Source: Streptomyces antimicrobicus
Lineage (GTDB): Bacteria > Actinomycetota > Actinomycetes > Streptomycetales > Streptomycetaceae
DNA length: 39,093 nucleotides
NCBI RefSeq assembly: GCF_020532625.1
Contig: NZ_JAJAUY010000049.1
Location: 1-39,093, forward strand
Direction: 5' to 3'
Of the stretch, positions 26,452 to 33,353 are shown piece by piece. The position numbers and the translations under genes are program-made. The notes below the pieces were generated by a model. The model worked only from the letters and a program-made list of their open reading frames with translations. It was not told the origin of the DNA and did not search any database. How positions within the stretch are numbered: position 1 is the first letter of the stretch; each line of letters begins with the position of its first letter.

Positions 26452-26910
26452 CTACAGCTTGCGGAAGTCCCAGGACACCACCGATTCCGGGGTGAGCCGG
26501 AGCCAGGCGTGGCGGCCGTCGTGGGGCATCCGGTGCAGTCCGAAGTTCTTCACCGGGAAGATCCGCTCGGCCTCGGCCAGTTCAGGGCACGGCTCCCCGG
26601 TGCGGGGGGCCTCGCCGACGAACTCCACGCTGCCGCTCAGCTCCACCCCGCGCAGCTGGTCGTAGGACTCGCCCGCGTCCACCACGACCGAGACGCGCGG
26701 GTCCTTGCGCAGATCGGCCCAGCGGCGGCTGCGGGTGAGCGAGTACAGCCACAGCGAGCGGCCGTCCCAGGCGAACCACAGCGCGCCCACGTGCGGGCGA
26801 CCGTCGGGGGAGACGGTGGCGACCCGGCACGTGCGCTGTTCGCGCAGGAAGGCGTCGGTCTCCTCGGGCGTCATCATGATCCGGCGGCCGCGCCGCTGCG
26901 TCTCGTCCAT
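26452..26910 (-). CDS. Pyridoxamine 5'-phosphate oxidase-like / PPOX-class flavin or F420-dependent protein
   Basis: 152 residues, a compact split barrel: FLREQRTCRVATVSPDGRPHVGALWFAWDGRSLWLYS, SRRWADLRKDPRVSVVVDAGESYDQLRGVELSGSVEF, and a C-terminal WLRLTPESVVSWDFRKL. The segment order and short length match small actinobacterial PPOX-class proteins that bind FMN or F420; the substrate is unknown. ATG 26910 has AAGGGG about 10 nt upstream; an internal ATG at 26877 is less well placed. It is divergent from the isochorismatase-like gene, with a short dyad between them. Confidence 0.85.
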   Translation of the reverse strand: MDETQRRGRRIMMTPEETDAFLREQRTCRVATVSPDGRPHVGALWFAWDGRSLWLYSLTRSRRWADLRKDPRVSVVVDAGESYDQLRGVELSGSVEFVGEAPRTGEPCPELAEAERIFPVKNFGLHRMPHDGRHAWLRLTPESVVSWDFRKL

Positions 26911-26931
26911 CCGTCCCGCACCCCTTCACAT

Positions 26932-26946
26932 CTGACTGTGTGTCAG
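26932..26946. promoter_or_regulatory. Short dyad between divergent PPOX-like and isochorismatase-like genes
   Basis: CTGAC-TGTGT-GTCAG is a perfect interrupted dyad in the 76-bp divergent spacer. A weak rightward promoter (CTGACT 26932-26937, 16-nt spacer, GAGGGT) overlaps it. The binding protein is unknown. Confidence 0.35.
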
Positions 26947-26986
26947 GAAGCATGAGGGTTCTTCCGCCGTCCCGCCAGGGGGTGCC

Positions 26987-27649
26987 ATGACCGAGCTCGA
27001 TCCCGCCACCACGGCGCTGCTCACCGTCGAGTGCCAGAACGGCGTGGTCGGGGAGGACAGCGCGCTGCCCGAACTCGCCGCCCAGGCGCGGACGTCCGGG
27101 ATGCTCGACCGGATCGCCGCGCTGGTGGCCGCGGCCCGCCCGGCCGGCGTACAGGTCGTGCACGCCGTGGCCGAACGGCGCCCGGACGGGCGGGGGGCCA
27201 GCACCAACGCCCGGCTGTTCCGCGCCGCCGAGCGGCTGCCGGTGCGCCAGCTCAGCGGCAGCCCGGCGGTGCGGGTCGCCGCGCCCATCGAGGTGGCCGC
27301 GACCGACCTCGTCGTCCGCCGGCTGCACGGCCTGTCGCCGCTGGCCGGCACGGACCTGGACGCCCTGCTGCGCAACCTCGGCTGCCGCACGCTGGTGGTC
27401 ACCGGGGTGTCCGCCAACGTGGCCGTCCCCAACACCGTCTTCGACGCCGTGAACCTCGGCTACCGGGTGGTCCTGCCCACGGACGCCGTCGCCGGGGTCC
27501 CCGCCGACTACACGCCCCTGATCATCCGCAACTCCCTCGCCCTGGTCGCCACCCTCACCACCACCGACGAGCTCCTGAAGGCCTGGTCCGCCCTCGGCCC
27601 GGCGGGGGCGGACGGCGCGGCGGGCCCGGCCGTCCCGCCGGCGTCATGA
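26987..27649 (+). CDS. Isochorismatase-like protein lacking the catalytic triad
   Basis: 220 residues with the cysteine-hydrolase/isochorismatase fold: TALLTVECQNGVV (about 9-21), ATDLVVRRLHGLSPLAGTDLDALLRNLGCRTLVVTGVSANVAVPNTVFDAVNLGYRVVLPTDAVAG. All three residues normally needed are replaced: the Asp of the ViDmQ motif is Glu, the Lys of the vvxK motif is Arg, and the Cys of the GvxtdvCV motif is Ala. Hydrolysis by the usual mechanism is therefore unlikely; a binding or scaffold role is possible. ATG 26987 is preceded by AGGGGGTG. Its stop codon shares the palindrome TCATGA (27644-27649) with the convergent ATP-grasp gene. Confidence 0.85.
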   Translation: MTELDPATTALLTVECQNGVVGEDSALPELAAQARTSGMLDRIAALVAAARPAGVQVVHAVAERRPDGRGASTNARLFRAAERLPVRQLSGSPAVRVAAPIEVAATDLVVRRLHGLSPLAGTDLDALLRNLGCRTLVVTGVSANVAVPNTVFDAVNLGYRVVLPTDAVAGVPADYTPLIIRNSLALVATLTTTDELLKAWSALGPAGADGAAGPAVPPAS

Positions 27650-28588
27650 CCAGGTGGCGGCCTTCCGCCTGATCCAGCCGAAGAACGCGTTCGCCACCTG
27701 CGTGCGTTCGGGTTCGGGCATCATCGTGAAGCCGCCGTGCGCGGTGCTCCACTCGTTGAGGATCGGCCCGGAGTCGGTCATCAGCCAGTCGATGCACATC
27801 CACTCGGCGTTCAGGCTCCGGGCGATGCGCTCGCAGTGCTCGGCGACCAGCTCGTGGTCCTTGTTGACCTCGATGGAGCCGCCCTGGCTGACGCTGGCGA
27901 GGTAGCCGTCCTTGCGCGGCCGGCGGGTCAGCGAGCAGACGACCTGGCCGTCCGCCACGTAGACCCGCATGTCGCCGTGGTGGACGAGGTACGGCTGGAT
28001 GACGTACCCGGCGCCGGTCTGGGCCACGATGTCCACGGCCGCCGCGAGCTGCTGGTCGGAGTCGGTGCGCAGCACGCCCGTGCCGCCGGACAGCTCCCGG
28101 GGCTTGATCACCAGCGGCCCCGGACCGAGCGCCAGGCGGGCCTCGTCGATGGCGCGGCGCGCGTACTTCCCCGGCGGGACACCCACCGTGTCGATCGTCG
28201 GCACGCCGAGCGCGGCCGCGTACTGGATCAGTGCCAGCTTGTCGCGCTCCAGGTAGTCGGGCCCGCTGAAGGAGCGGTTGAGAAGGACCGAGTCACTGGC
28301 CGCGATGGTCCGGTAGACCGCCCGCAGCGCTTGCGCGCCCTGCGAGTCGGTGCTCATGTCCTCGACGATGTAGCACTGCTTCTGCGACAGCAGGTCGGCG
28401 CCGCGGTAGCGGAGCACGGGCCGGCCGACGCAGGACGGGACCAGTTCCGTGGCACTGATGACCCGGAAGTCGAGGCCGTGCGGCCGGGCCAGGGCCGAGT
28501 ACCTGGTGGTGATGCTCTGCTCGAACCGGGCCACCTCGTACGGGTCGTAGTCCTCGGAGTGGTAGATCCAGGTGATCAGCTGATTCAT
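27644..28588 (-). CDS. RimK-like ATP-grasp ligase (operon gene 5)
   Basis: 314 residues. An N-terminal pre-ATP-grasp region (1-110) is followed by the ATP-grasp core: VIKP at about 160-163 with a Gly-rich loop ELSGGTG, IQPYLVHHGDMRVYVADGQVV at about 197-217, MCIDWLM at 264-270 and ILNEWS at 276-281 (metal-binding Asn-Glu). Such enzymes activate a carboxylate as an acyl phosphate and join it to an amine. In this operon a beta-alanine-, amino-acid- or peptide-forming ligation is the natural guess. It is 24 nt downstream of panD, with AGGAG 10 nt before ATG 28588. It ends in a 6-bp overlap with the convergent gene and has no visible terminator. Confidence 0.85.
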   Translation of the reverse strand: MNQLITWIYHSEDYDPYEVARFEQSITTRYSALARPHGLDFRVISATELVPSCVGRPVLRYRGADLLSQKQCYIVEDMSTDSQGAQALRAVYRTIAASDSVLLNRSFSGPDYLERDKLALIQYAAALGVPTIDTVGVPPGKYARRAIDEARLALGPGPLVIKPRELSGGTGVLRTDSDQQLAAAVDIVAQTGAGYVIQPYLVHHGDMRVYVADGQVVCSLTRRPRKDGYLASVSQGGSIEVNKDHELVAEHCERIARSLNAEWMCIDWLMTDSGPILNEWSTAHGGFTMMPEPERTQVANAFFGWIRRKAATWS

Positions 28589-28612
28589 GTTCTGCGGACT
28601 CCTCGGTCCTGG

Positions 28613-29029
28613 TCAGCGGGTGAGCTGGTCGCCGCGTGCGAGGCCGTACCCGAGGGGCACGTCCGCGGGGTCGCTGCCCTCGGTGACGACCTTGTTGTCC
28701 CCGTCCACGAACACCACCCGGGGCTTGAGGTCGCGGGCCTCCTCGTCGGAGACCGAGGCGTAGGCGATGAGGATGACCAGGTCGCCGGGGCTGATGAGGC
28801 GGGCCGCGGCGCCGTTGATCCCGATGACGCCCGAGTCGCGGGGGCCCTCGATGACGTACGTGGACAGCCGGGCGCCGTTGTCGATGTCGACGATGTCGAC
28901 CTTCTCCCCGGGGAGCAGGTCGGCCGCCTCCATCAGGTCGGCGCTGACCGTCACGGAACCGACGTAGTGCAGGTCGGCCTGGGTGACGGTGGCGCGGTGG
29001 ATCTTGGACTTCATCATGGTGCGGTGCAT
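28613..29029 (-). CDS. panD: Aspartate 1-decarboxylase, pyruvoyl-dependent (operon gene 4)
   Basis: 138 residues, matching PanD throughout: MHRTMMKSKIHRATVTQADL, then HYVGSVTV with the Gly24-Ser25 self-cleavage site that generates the pyruvoyl cofactor, Tyr58-region DIDNGARLSTYVIEG, and VIGINGAAARLISPGDLVILIAY. The enzyme converts L-aspartate to beta-alanine, normally for pantothenate. Here it is embedded between two ATP-grasp ligase genes with no panB or panC nearby, which suggests beta-alanine is a building block of the pathway product. ATG 29029 has GAGGAAG 9 nt upstream; the preceding gene ends 73 nt away. Confidence 0.96.
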   Translation of the reverse strand: MHRTMMKSKIHRATVTQADLHYVGSVTVSADLMEAADLLPGEKVDIVDIDNGARLSTYVIEGPRDSGVIGINGAAARLISPGDLVILIAYASVSDEEARDLKPRVVFVDGDNKVVTEGSDPADVPLGYGLARGDQLTR

Positions 29030-29102
29030 GCGGGACACTTCCTCGGTTGTGTGGGTCCTGGGTGGGGCAGGGACGGGCCGCGGGCCCGCCGTCGTGCGGG
29101 GG

Positions 29103-30467
29103 TCAGCGGGTCGCGAGGGCCACGTTCGACAGGGCACCGGTGCCGTGGACGCTGACGATCCCGCTGCCGTCGGGCGGGAGGTAGCGCACCATGCACCCCG
29201 CGTCCTGCTGGTCGAAGAGGAACGGGCTGAACACGGGGACGATCTCCGCCTCGTAGGTGTCGCCGTCCCCGCCGTCCCCGACGCGACCGGCACCGGACGC
29301 GGCGCCGGTGAACTCCATCAGGTACGGCGCGGGCTCCACGTACTCCTGGACGATGTGGTCCTCCGCGGCCACCGCCGCGGCCACGGCCCGCCGCCACGCG
29401 TCCTCGGGGCAGTGCCGCCCGACGAGCACCTGCTGGCCGCTCATGCCGATGGCCGGCTTGAGCACGAACTCCTCGGGCGCCGACAGCAGGAGGTCGGGCA
29501 GCGGCCGAGCGGTGCCGCGCCACGAGACGGTCCGGTCGGCCACCACACGGGTCCACGGCAGATAGCGTTCGACGGTCTCCCGGTCGCGCACGCTCATCCA
29601 GGGCCGGCCCTCCGAGACCCAGCCGAGCACCTTCTTGTTGGCGATCAGGTAGGCCGTCTGGCTGGCGATCAGTTTGCAGCCGGCGTCCAGCGCGGCACGC
29701 ATCGGGGCGAAGTCGATGCCGTGGGCGCGCCACTCCAGCACCGTGAAATGGCGCAGGCCCACCGGGAACCGCAGCGCTCCCGGCAGCCCGAGCCCCTCCA
29801 GCAGGTCCTCCGGTTCGAAGAACTCGGCCTCCAGACCACGGCGCCGCAGCGACTCCGCCTGGAGCTCGAAGTACCGGCTGGGCCGCCCGCCGAGGTCGCG
29901 CAGGGTGCCGACGACCGCGACGGCCGGCTTGACCCGCAGGTCGCGGACGGTGCGCGCGAAGAACGCGTCGCGGACCGCGAGCGGGTCGACCGCGCGGAAG
30001 GGCGCGCGCTCCGCGCCCCCGAACGCCGCCGTCCACGCCGCCGAGTGCAGCGCGGTGTCCACCACGCCGCCGATGCCGGAGCCGATGTTGAACTCGACGA
30101 ACTTCGGGCCGGTCGCGCTCACCATCACGTCGGGCCGGGCGATGCAGGTGGCGTACGCCTCCTCCGCCGGGTCGTCCATGAAGAGCGGGTACATCTCCTC
30201 GTCCGCGCCCAGGGCGGCGACCCGGCCGGCGGCGGTGGGCGCGGACTCCAGCAGGGTCCAGCGCAGCAGCCGCAGCAGGGCGCGGCCCGCCGTGAACAGC
30301 TCGTCGTAGGAGGCGCGGGGCAGGAAGACCGGCCGCATCGACACCCCCGAGGGGACGACGTGCGCGTACTCCCCGTCGTCGAGCCGCAGCAGTTCCTGCC
30401 GCACCGTCGCGAGGTCCAGGCGGGCGTCGAGCGGCGGTGGCTCGACGCCGTACCACGGGGCGGTCAT
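29103..30467 (-). CDS. Circularly permuted ATP-grasp-like ligase (operon gene 3)
   Basis: 454 residues, resembling the circularly permuted ATP-grasp/glutathionylspermidine-synthase-like group. Conserved-looking segments are RPDVMVSATGPKFVEFN with GIGGVVDT (about 111-138), LGGRPSRYFELQ, IASQTAYLIANKKVLGWVSE (about 267-286), then FVLKPAIGMSGQQVLVGR (about 334-351; ATP-binding Lys and Gly-rich loop) and HIVQEYVEPAPYLMEF. It probably forms an amide bond using ATP; substrates are unknown. ATG 30467 overlaps the preceding stop by ATGA, so translation is coupled. Family naming is my pattern recognition, not a database result. Confidence 0.75.
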   Translation of the reverse strand: MTAPWYGVEPPPLDARLDLATVRQELLRLDDGEYAHVVPSGVSMRPVFLPRASYDELFTAGRALLRLLRWTLLESAPTAAGRVAALGADEEMYPLFMDDPAEEAYATCIARPDVMVSATGPKFVEFNIGSGIGGVVDTALHSAAWTAAFGGAERAPFRAVDPLAVRDAFFARTVRDLRVKPAVAVVGTLRDLGGRPSRYFELQAESLRRRGLEAEFFEPEDLLEGLGLPGALRFPVGLRHFTVLEWRAHGIDFAPMRAALDAGCKLIASQTAYLIANKKVLGWVSEGRPWMSVRDRETVERYLPWTRVVADRTVSWRGTARPLPDLLLSAPEEFVLKPAIGMSGQQVLVGRHCPEDAWRRAVAAAVAAEDHIVQEYVEPAPYLMEFTGAASGAGRVGDGGDGDTYEAEIVPVFSPFLFDQQDAGCMVRYLPPDGSGIVSVHGTGALSNVALATR

Positions 30468-31642
30468 ACGCGTTCCTTCCTCTCGCGGGCGCGGGGCACG
30501 GACGCGAGGAACTCGTCGAGGTCGACGTGGCGGACACCGCTCACGCCCGGCGAGTTCGCCGCGTAGTCCAGGCGGACCGGCCGCTCGGCGTCGTAGAAGT
30601 AGACGGCTTCGAGCGCGCCGTCCTCGTTCTCCGCCAACAGCGGGTTGGCCACCAGGTAGTCGCGGACCTCGGGGGTGTCGCGGCGCACCTGGAACCACAG
30701 CCGCTTGCGGCCGAAGTGGTTGGGCGGGAGGACGACGCGGGTCCCGAAGCGGCGCTTCCACTGGTAGGTGCCCTTGCTGAGGAAGGGTTCGGTGCCCTGG
30801 AAGTCGAGGGCGCGCACGCCGTGGTCGGCGCACCAGCCGATCAGGAAGTGGTAGACCGCCTTGAACGCCCCGCTGTCCAGGTGGCGCCGGTCCCCGTCGA
30901 GCACCCCGAGCAGGCGCAGGGTGAGGGTGCCCGAACGCCGGTCCCAGTGGCACAGGGCGCCGGCCACGGGCTCCGACCCTTCGGAGAGCAGGAACATGCG
31001 GCCGCGCCGGAAGAGGACCTCGTAGGAGACCTCCTTCGTCTCGGTGCGTTCCCGCGCACCGTGGCGCTGGTGCATCGTCGCGCGGTAGATCCGGTCGTAG
31101 AACCGGTCGAACCACTCCGGAGCGTGCTCCTCGGCCCAGGTCCAGGCGTGGCGGCGCAGGGCGCCGCGGAACTGGGCCCGTTCCCGCTTGGAGATCCGCG
31201 CCGTCGCGTCGTCGGTCCCGTCGAAGTCGATGACGAAGTGCACCCGCATCGGCACCACCAACGACGCGGACCGGGGCAGCCGGCGCGCCTTGGTGGCACT
31301 GGTGCCGACGATGCGGATGTCGCTCGCCGCGAGCCGGGCGGGATCGCGGAGCTCCTTGCCGCGCACGGTACCCGTGGTCCGCTTCGCGGCGGCCCCACCG
31401 CCCTCGCGACGCAGCTCGGTGAACTCCAGGGTGTAGGCGATGCCTTCGGCCAGCCCGGAGTAGTTCACGGACATGCCGCCCAGCTCGGAGGTGACGCTCG
31501 GGAAGAGCGCCCCGTCCCGGGTGTCCCAGACGGTACGGGCCGCGGTCAGCAGGCGGTGGCCGCTGTTGCGCCAGTGGTAGGCCGCGTGCATCGCCAGCCG
31601 CCGGAGCAGCGGGGAGCGGGCGGCCGCGGACGGGCGGGTCAC
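30464..31642 (-). CDS. FemAB/GNAT-like acyl- or aminoacyl-transferase (operon gene 2)
   Basis: 392 residues. A lipid-free N-terminal half (1-150) of unknown fold precedes a GNAT-like core (about 155-320). Diagnostic stretches are WFDRFYDRIYRATMHQRHG (about 177-195), EPVAGALCHWDRRSGTLTLRLLGV (about 224-247), AVYHFLIGWCADHGVRALDFQGTEPFLSKGTYQWKRRFGT (about 262-301). The last resembles the G.s.PFlsdG...yKrrwG signature of FemAB-like/Acetyltransf_6 proteins. Such enzymes transfer aminoacyl (often from tRNA) or acyl groups to an amine. GTG 31642 overlaps the preceding stop (GTGA), and its own stop overlaps the next start, so genes 1-3 are translationally coupled. Confidence 0.72.
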   Translation of the reverse strand: MTRPSAAARSPLLRRLAMHAAYHWRNSGHRLLTAARTVWDTRDGALFPSVTSELGGMSVNYSGLAEGIAYTLEFTELRREGGGAAAKRTTGTVRGKELRDPARLAASDIRIVGTSATKARRLPRSASLVVPMRVHFVIDFDGTDDATARISKRERAQFRGALRRHAWTWAEEHAPEWFDRFYDRIYRATMHQRHGARERTETKEVSYEVLFRRGRMFLLSEGSEPVAGALCHWDRRSGTLTLRLLGVLDGDRRHLDSGAFKAVYHFLIGWCADHGVRALDFQGTEPFLSKGTYQWKRRFGTRVVLPPNHFGRKRLWFQVRRDTPEVRDYLVANPLLAENEDGALEAVYFYDAERPVRLDYAANSPGVSGVRHVDLDEFLASVPRARERKERV

Positions 31643-32994
31643 AGGACCGTGGCGTCGAGGACCACGTGGCGCAGCGACTCGGCGTCCTCGACCTGGTGCA
31701 GGTCGCGCAGGGTCAGACCGTCGAAGTCGCCGGCGGCGTAGCTGCCCGAGCCGTGCACCAGGACGTCGTCCTCGGCGATCAGGCCGCGGTCGATCGCGTT
31801 CAGGACGCCGACGACGGCCATGGTCAGCGACCACTCGCGCAGCGCGGTCGGGTTGGCGGGCAGTTCGACCCCCGCTGCGCCGAGCAGGGCGCGGACCTGG
31901 CCGTACCGCTGGAGGCACTCGGCCAGCGAGACCACGATGCCGCCACCGCCCTGGGTGTGGACGAGCTCGTTCATCCGGGCCGAGGTGGGGGGCTTGCGGG
32001 TGTAGAAGGTCGGGTCGAGCGTCTCGTACGGGTCGAAGGTGACGGCCGGGAAGCGCGGGTCGTCCTCCTGGACGTACAGGCCGTCCTCGGCGCGCAGCGT
32101 GTACGCCGGCCGGTCCGCCTCGTCGACGGTTCCGCCGTGGTACAGGCTCAGCACCATGTCGGGGGCGCCGAGGTGCTGGACCAGGAAGTAGCGCGAGGGC
32201 AGCGTGCGCGCGCGGTCGGCCGCCGGGAGGACGCTCCTGCCGTACGCGTGACCCAGCAGCCCGTAGGCGCTGGAGACCGCGTGGGCGTGCAGGCGGGGGC
32301 GGTCGGGGGACCCCGGGAAGTGCTCGGCCTCCGCCAGCGCCCGCACGATGTCCGCCGCGAGGTAGTTCTCCAGCTGAAGGGTGTACCACAGGTGCGTCTT
32401 GCGCTCGGTCTCCATCAGCTCGCGGTCGTTGTCGACCAGGCCGCGGGCGATCGTCTTGACCGTGCCGGGCTGCTCGCCGCGGTAGACGCAGACGGGGTTG
32501 CGCTCCCGCAGGACGGGATCGGTGAACAGCTCGGTGCAGCGCATCTTGGCGACCGAGCGCTCGGGCACGACCACGACGACGTTGAGCTGTTCGGCCGTGA
32601 CCAGTCCCGTGGTGACGGCGCGCAGTACGGCGTCCCGCATGGCCGTGGCCTTGTTGGCCGAGGAGGGGGTGACGATGGTGACGCGCTCACCGGTGTCCTG
32701 GATGTACCGGACCGCCCGGGCCACGATGATGAGCGAGGCGAAGGTCTTCGTCGTCATCGTGGCCGGGTTGCCCGTGAGGTCGAGCAGCGAGAGGTTCTTG
32801 CCCCGGTACTCGCCCATCGGCGCGTGCCTCATGCCGGACACCGACAGGTACTCCCGCATGGCCGGGGTCAGCTCCGGGAGCTCGACCCCGGGGGTGAAGT
32901 CGCCCGGGTCCGCGCTCTCGTGGGCGCCGAGCAGGTCGCGCAGCGCGGCGCGGATCTGCTCGTAGTAGGTGACAAGGGCGCTGTCCAGAATCAC
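31639..32994 (-). CDS. DUF6002-like protein resembling fold-type-II PLP enzymes (operon gene 1)
   Basis: 451 residues from GTG 32994 (AAGGGG 7 nt upstream). The region LSLLDLTGNPATMTTKTFASLIIVARAVRY (about 68-97, candidate PLP Lys83), TIVTPSSANKATAMRDAVLRA (about 106-126) and LHAHAVSSAYGLLGHAYGRS (about 235-254) resembles, in order, the lysine, Ser-Asn phosphate/asparagine loop and Gly-rich region of threonine-synthase/cysteine-synthase-like enzymes. I associate it with the Streptomyces family DUF6002, from memory. A beta-replacement or amino-acid-modifying reaction is a guess. It is the first gene of the operon, behind a leader of about 150 nt. Confidence 0.65.
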   Translation of the reverse strand: MILDSALVTYYEQIRAALRDLLGAHESADPGDFTPGVELPELTPAMREYLSVSGMRHAPMGEYRGKNLSLLDLTGNPATMTTKTFASLIIVARAVRYIQDTGERVTIVTPSSANKATAMRDAVLRAVTTGLVTAEQLNVVVVVPERSVAKMRCTELFTDPVLRERNPVCVYRGEQPGTVKTIARGLVDNDRELMETERKTHLWYTLQLENYLAADIVRALAEAEHFPGSPDRPRLHAHAVSSAYGLLGHAYGRSVLPAADRARTLPSRYFLVQHLGAPDMVLSLYHGGTVDEADRPAYTLRAEDGLYVQEDDPRFPAVTFDPYETLDPTFYTRKPPTSARMNELVHTQGGGGIVVSLAECLQRYGQVRALLGAAGVELPANPTALREWSLTMAVVGVLNAIDRGLIAEDDVLVHGSGSYAAGDFDGLTLRDLHQVEDAESLRHVVLDATVL

Positions 32995-33151
32995 GTTCCG
33001 TCCCCTTCGATTCGTTTTCTCGGTGGCCCGCCCGCGCACACCGGAAAACGTCCGGGTGCTTTCCAGGGGAAAATGAGGTCGAACGCTGTCCGAGCCGGTT
33101 TCCGGCGGGCCGTCCGAATGTCCGGGGGAACTGCCCGCCGGAGCAGGAGCG

Positions 33152-33157
33152 ACACTA
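33152..33157 (-). promoter_or_regulatory. -10 element of the candidate biosynthetic-operon promoter
   Basis: On the minus strand the -10 is TAGTGT, identical to that of the secreted-peptide promoter (37271). No TTGACA-like -35 is found 16-19 nt upstream (AATGCC/GAATGC). The paired TTGNC site (33184-33203) lies at about -39 to -58, which suggests an activator-dependent promoter. Confidence 0.4.
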
Positions 33158-33183
33158 GCCGGGCCGCCCGGCGGGGCATTCGT

Positions 33184-33224
33184 ATTGGCCATTTGTTGCC
33201 AATCGGGCGGGCACCGCGGAGAAT
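33184..33224 (+). promoter_or_regulatory. Paired TTGNC site and promoter of the HelD/HelR-like gene
   Basis: TTGGC (33185-33189) and TTGCC (33196-33200) are 11 bp apart; read as a dyad they are ATTGGC-N8-GCCAAT (33184-33203). TTGCCA (33196-33201) also makes a -35, with a 17-nt spacer to GAGAAT (33219-33224, four of six matches to TATAAT). The same TTGNC/TTGCCA geometry occurs before the secreted-peptide gene. The rest of the 359-nt spacer (32995-33353) holds only small hairpins, for example GCCGG-TTT-CCGGC near 33094-33106. Confidence 0.5.
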
Positions 33225-33353
33225 GCGCGGACAATCGGACGGGGGAATGCCCGGGTGCCCCCGGGAGGCCCGGTGCGCAGGGCCGCAGCCGGTCCTGGGC
33301 CCGGGCCCGGTCCCGGCCCCGTCCAGGGCCAGGTACGACGATGGGGAGCAGAT

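Noticed and set aside
30464..32389. A single long minus-strand protein extending the FemAB-like gene upstream to 32389.
   Set aside because: The upstream part is a frame shadow of the DUF6002-like gene; GTG 31642 with a GTGA overlap explains both genes.
33255..33353. N-terminal extension of the HelD/HelR-like protein from position 33255.
   Set aside because: The extension is a Gly/Pro repeat (alternating PGPGPG) without a ribosome site; GTG 33354 has GGGGAG and begins the coiled coil.
32995..33353. Possible rifamycin-associated element upstream of the HelR-like gene.
   Set aside because: I found no inverted repeat resembling the published element; only the TTGNC pair and small hairpins are present.
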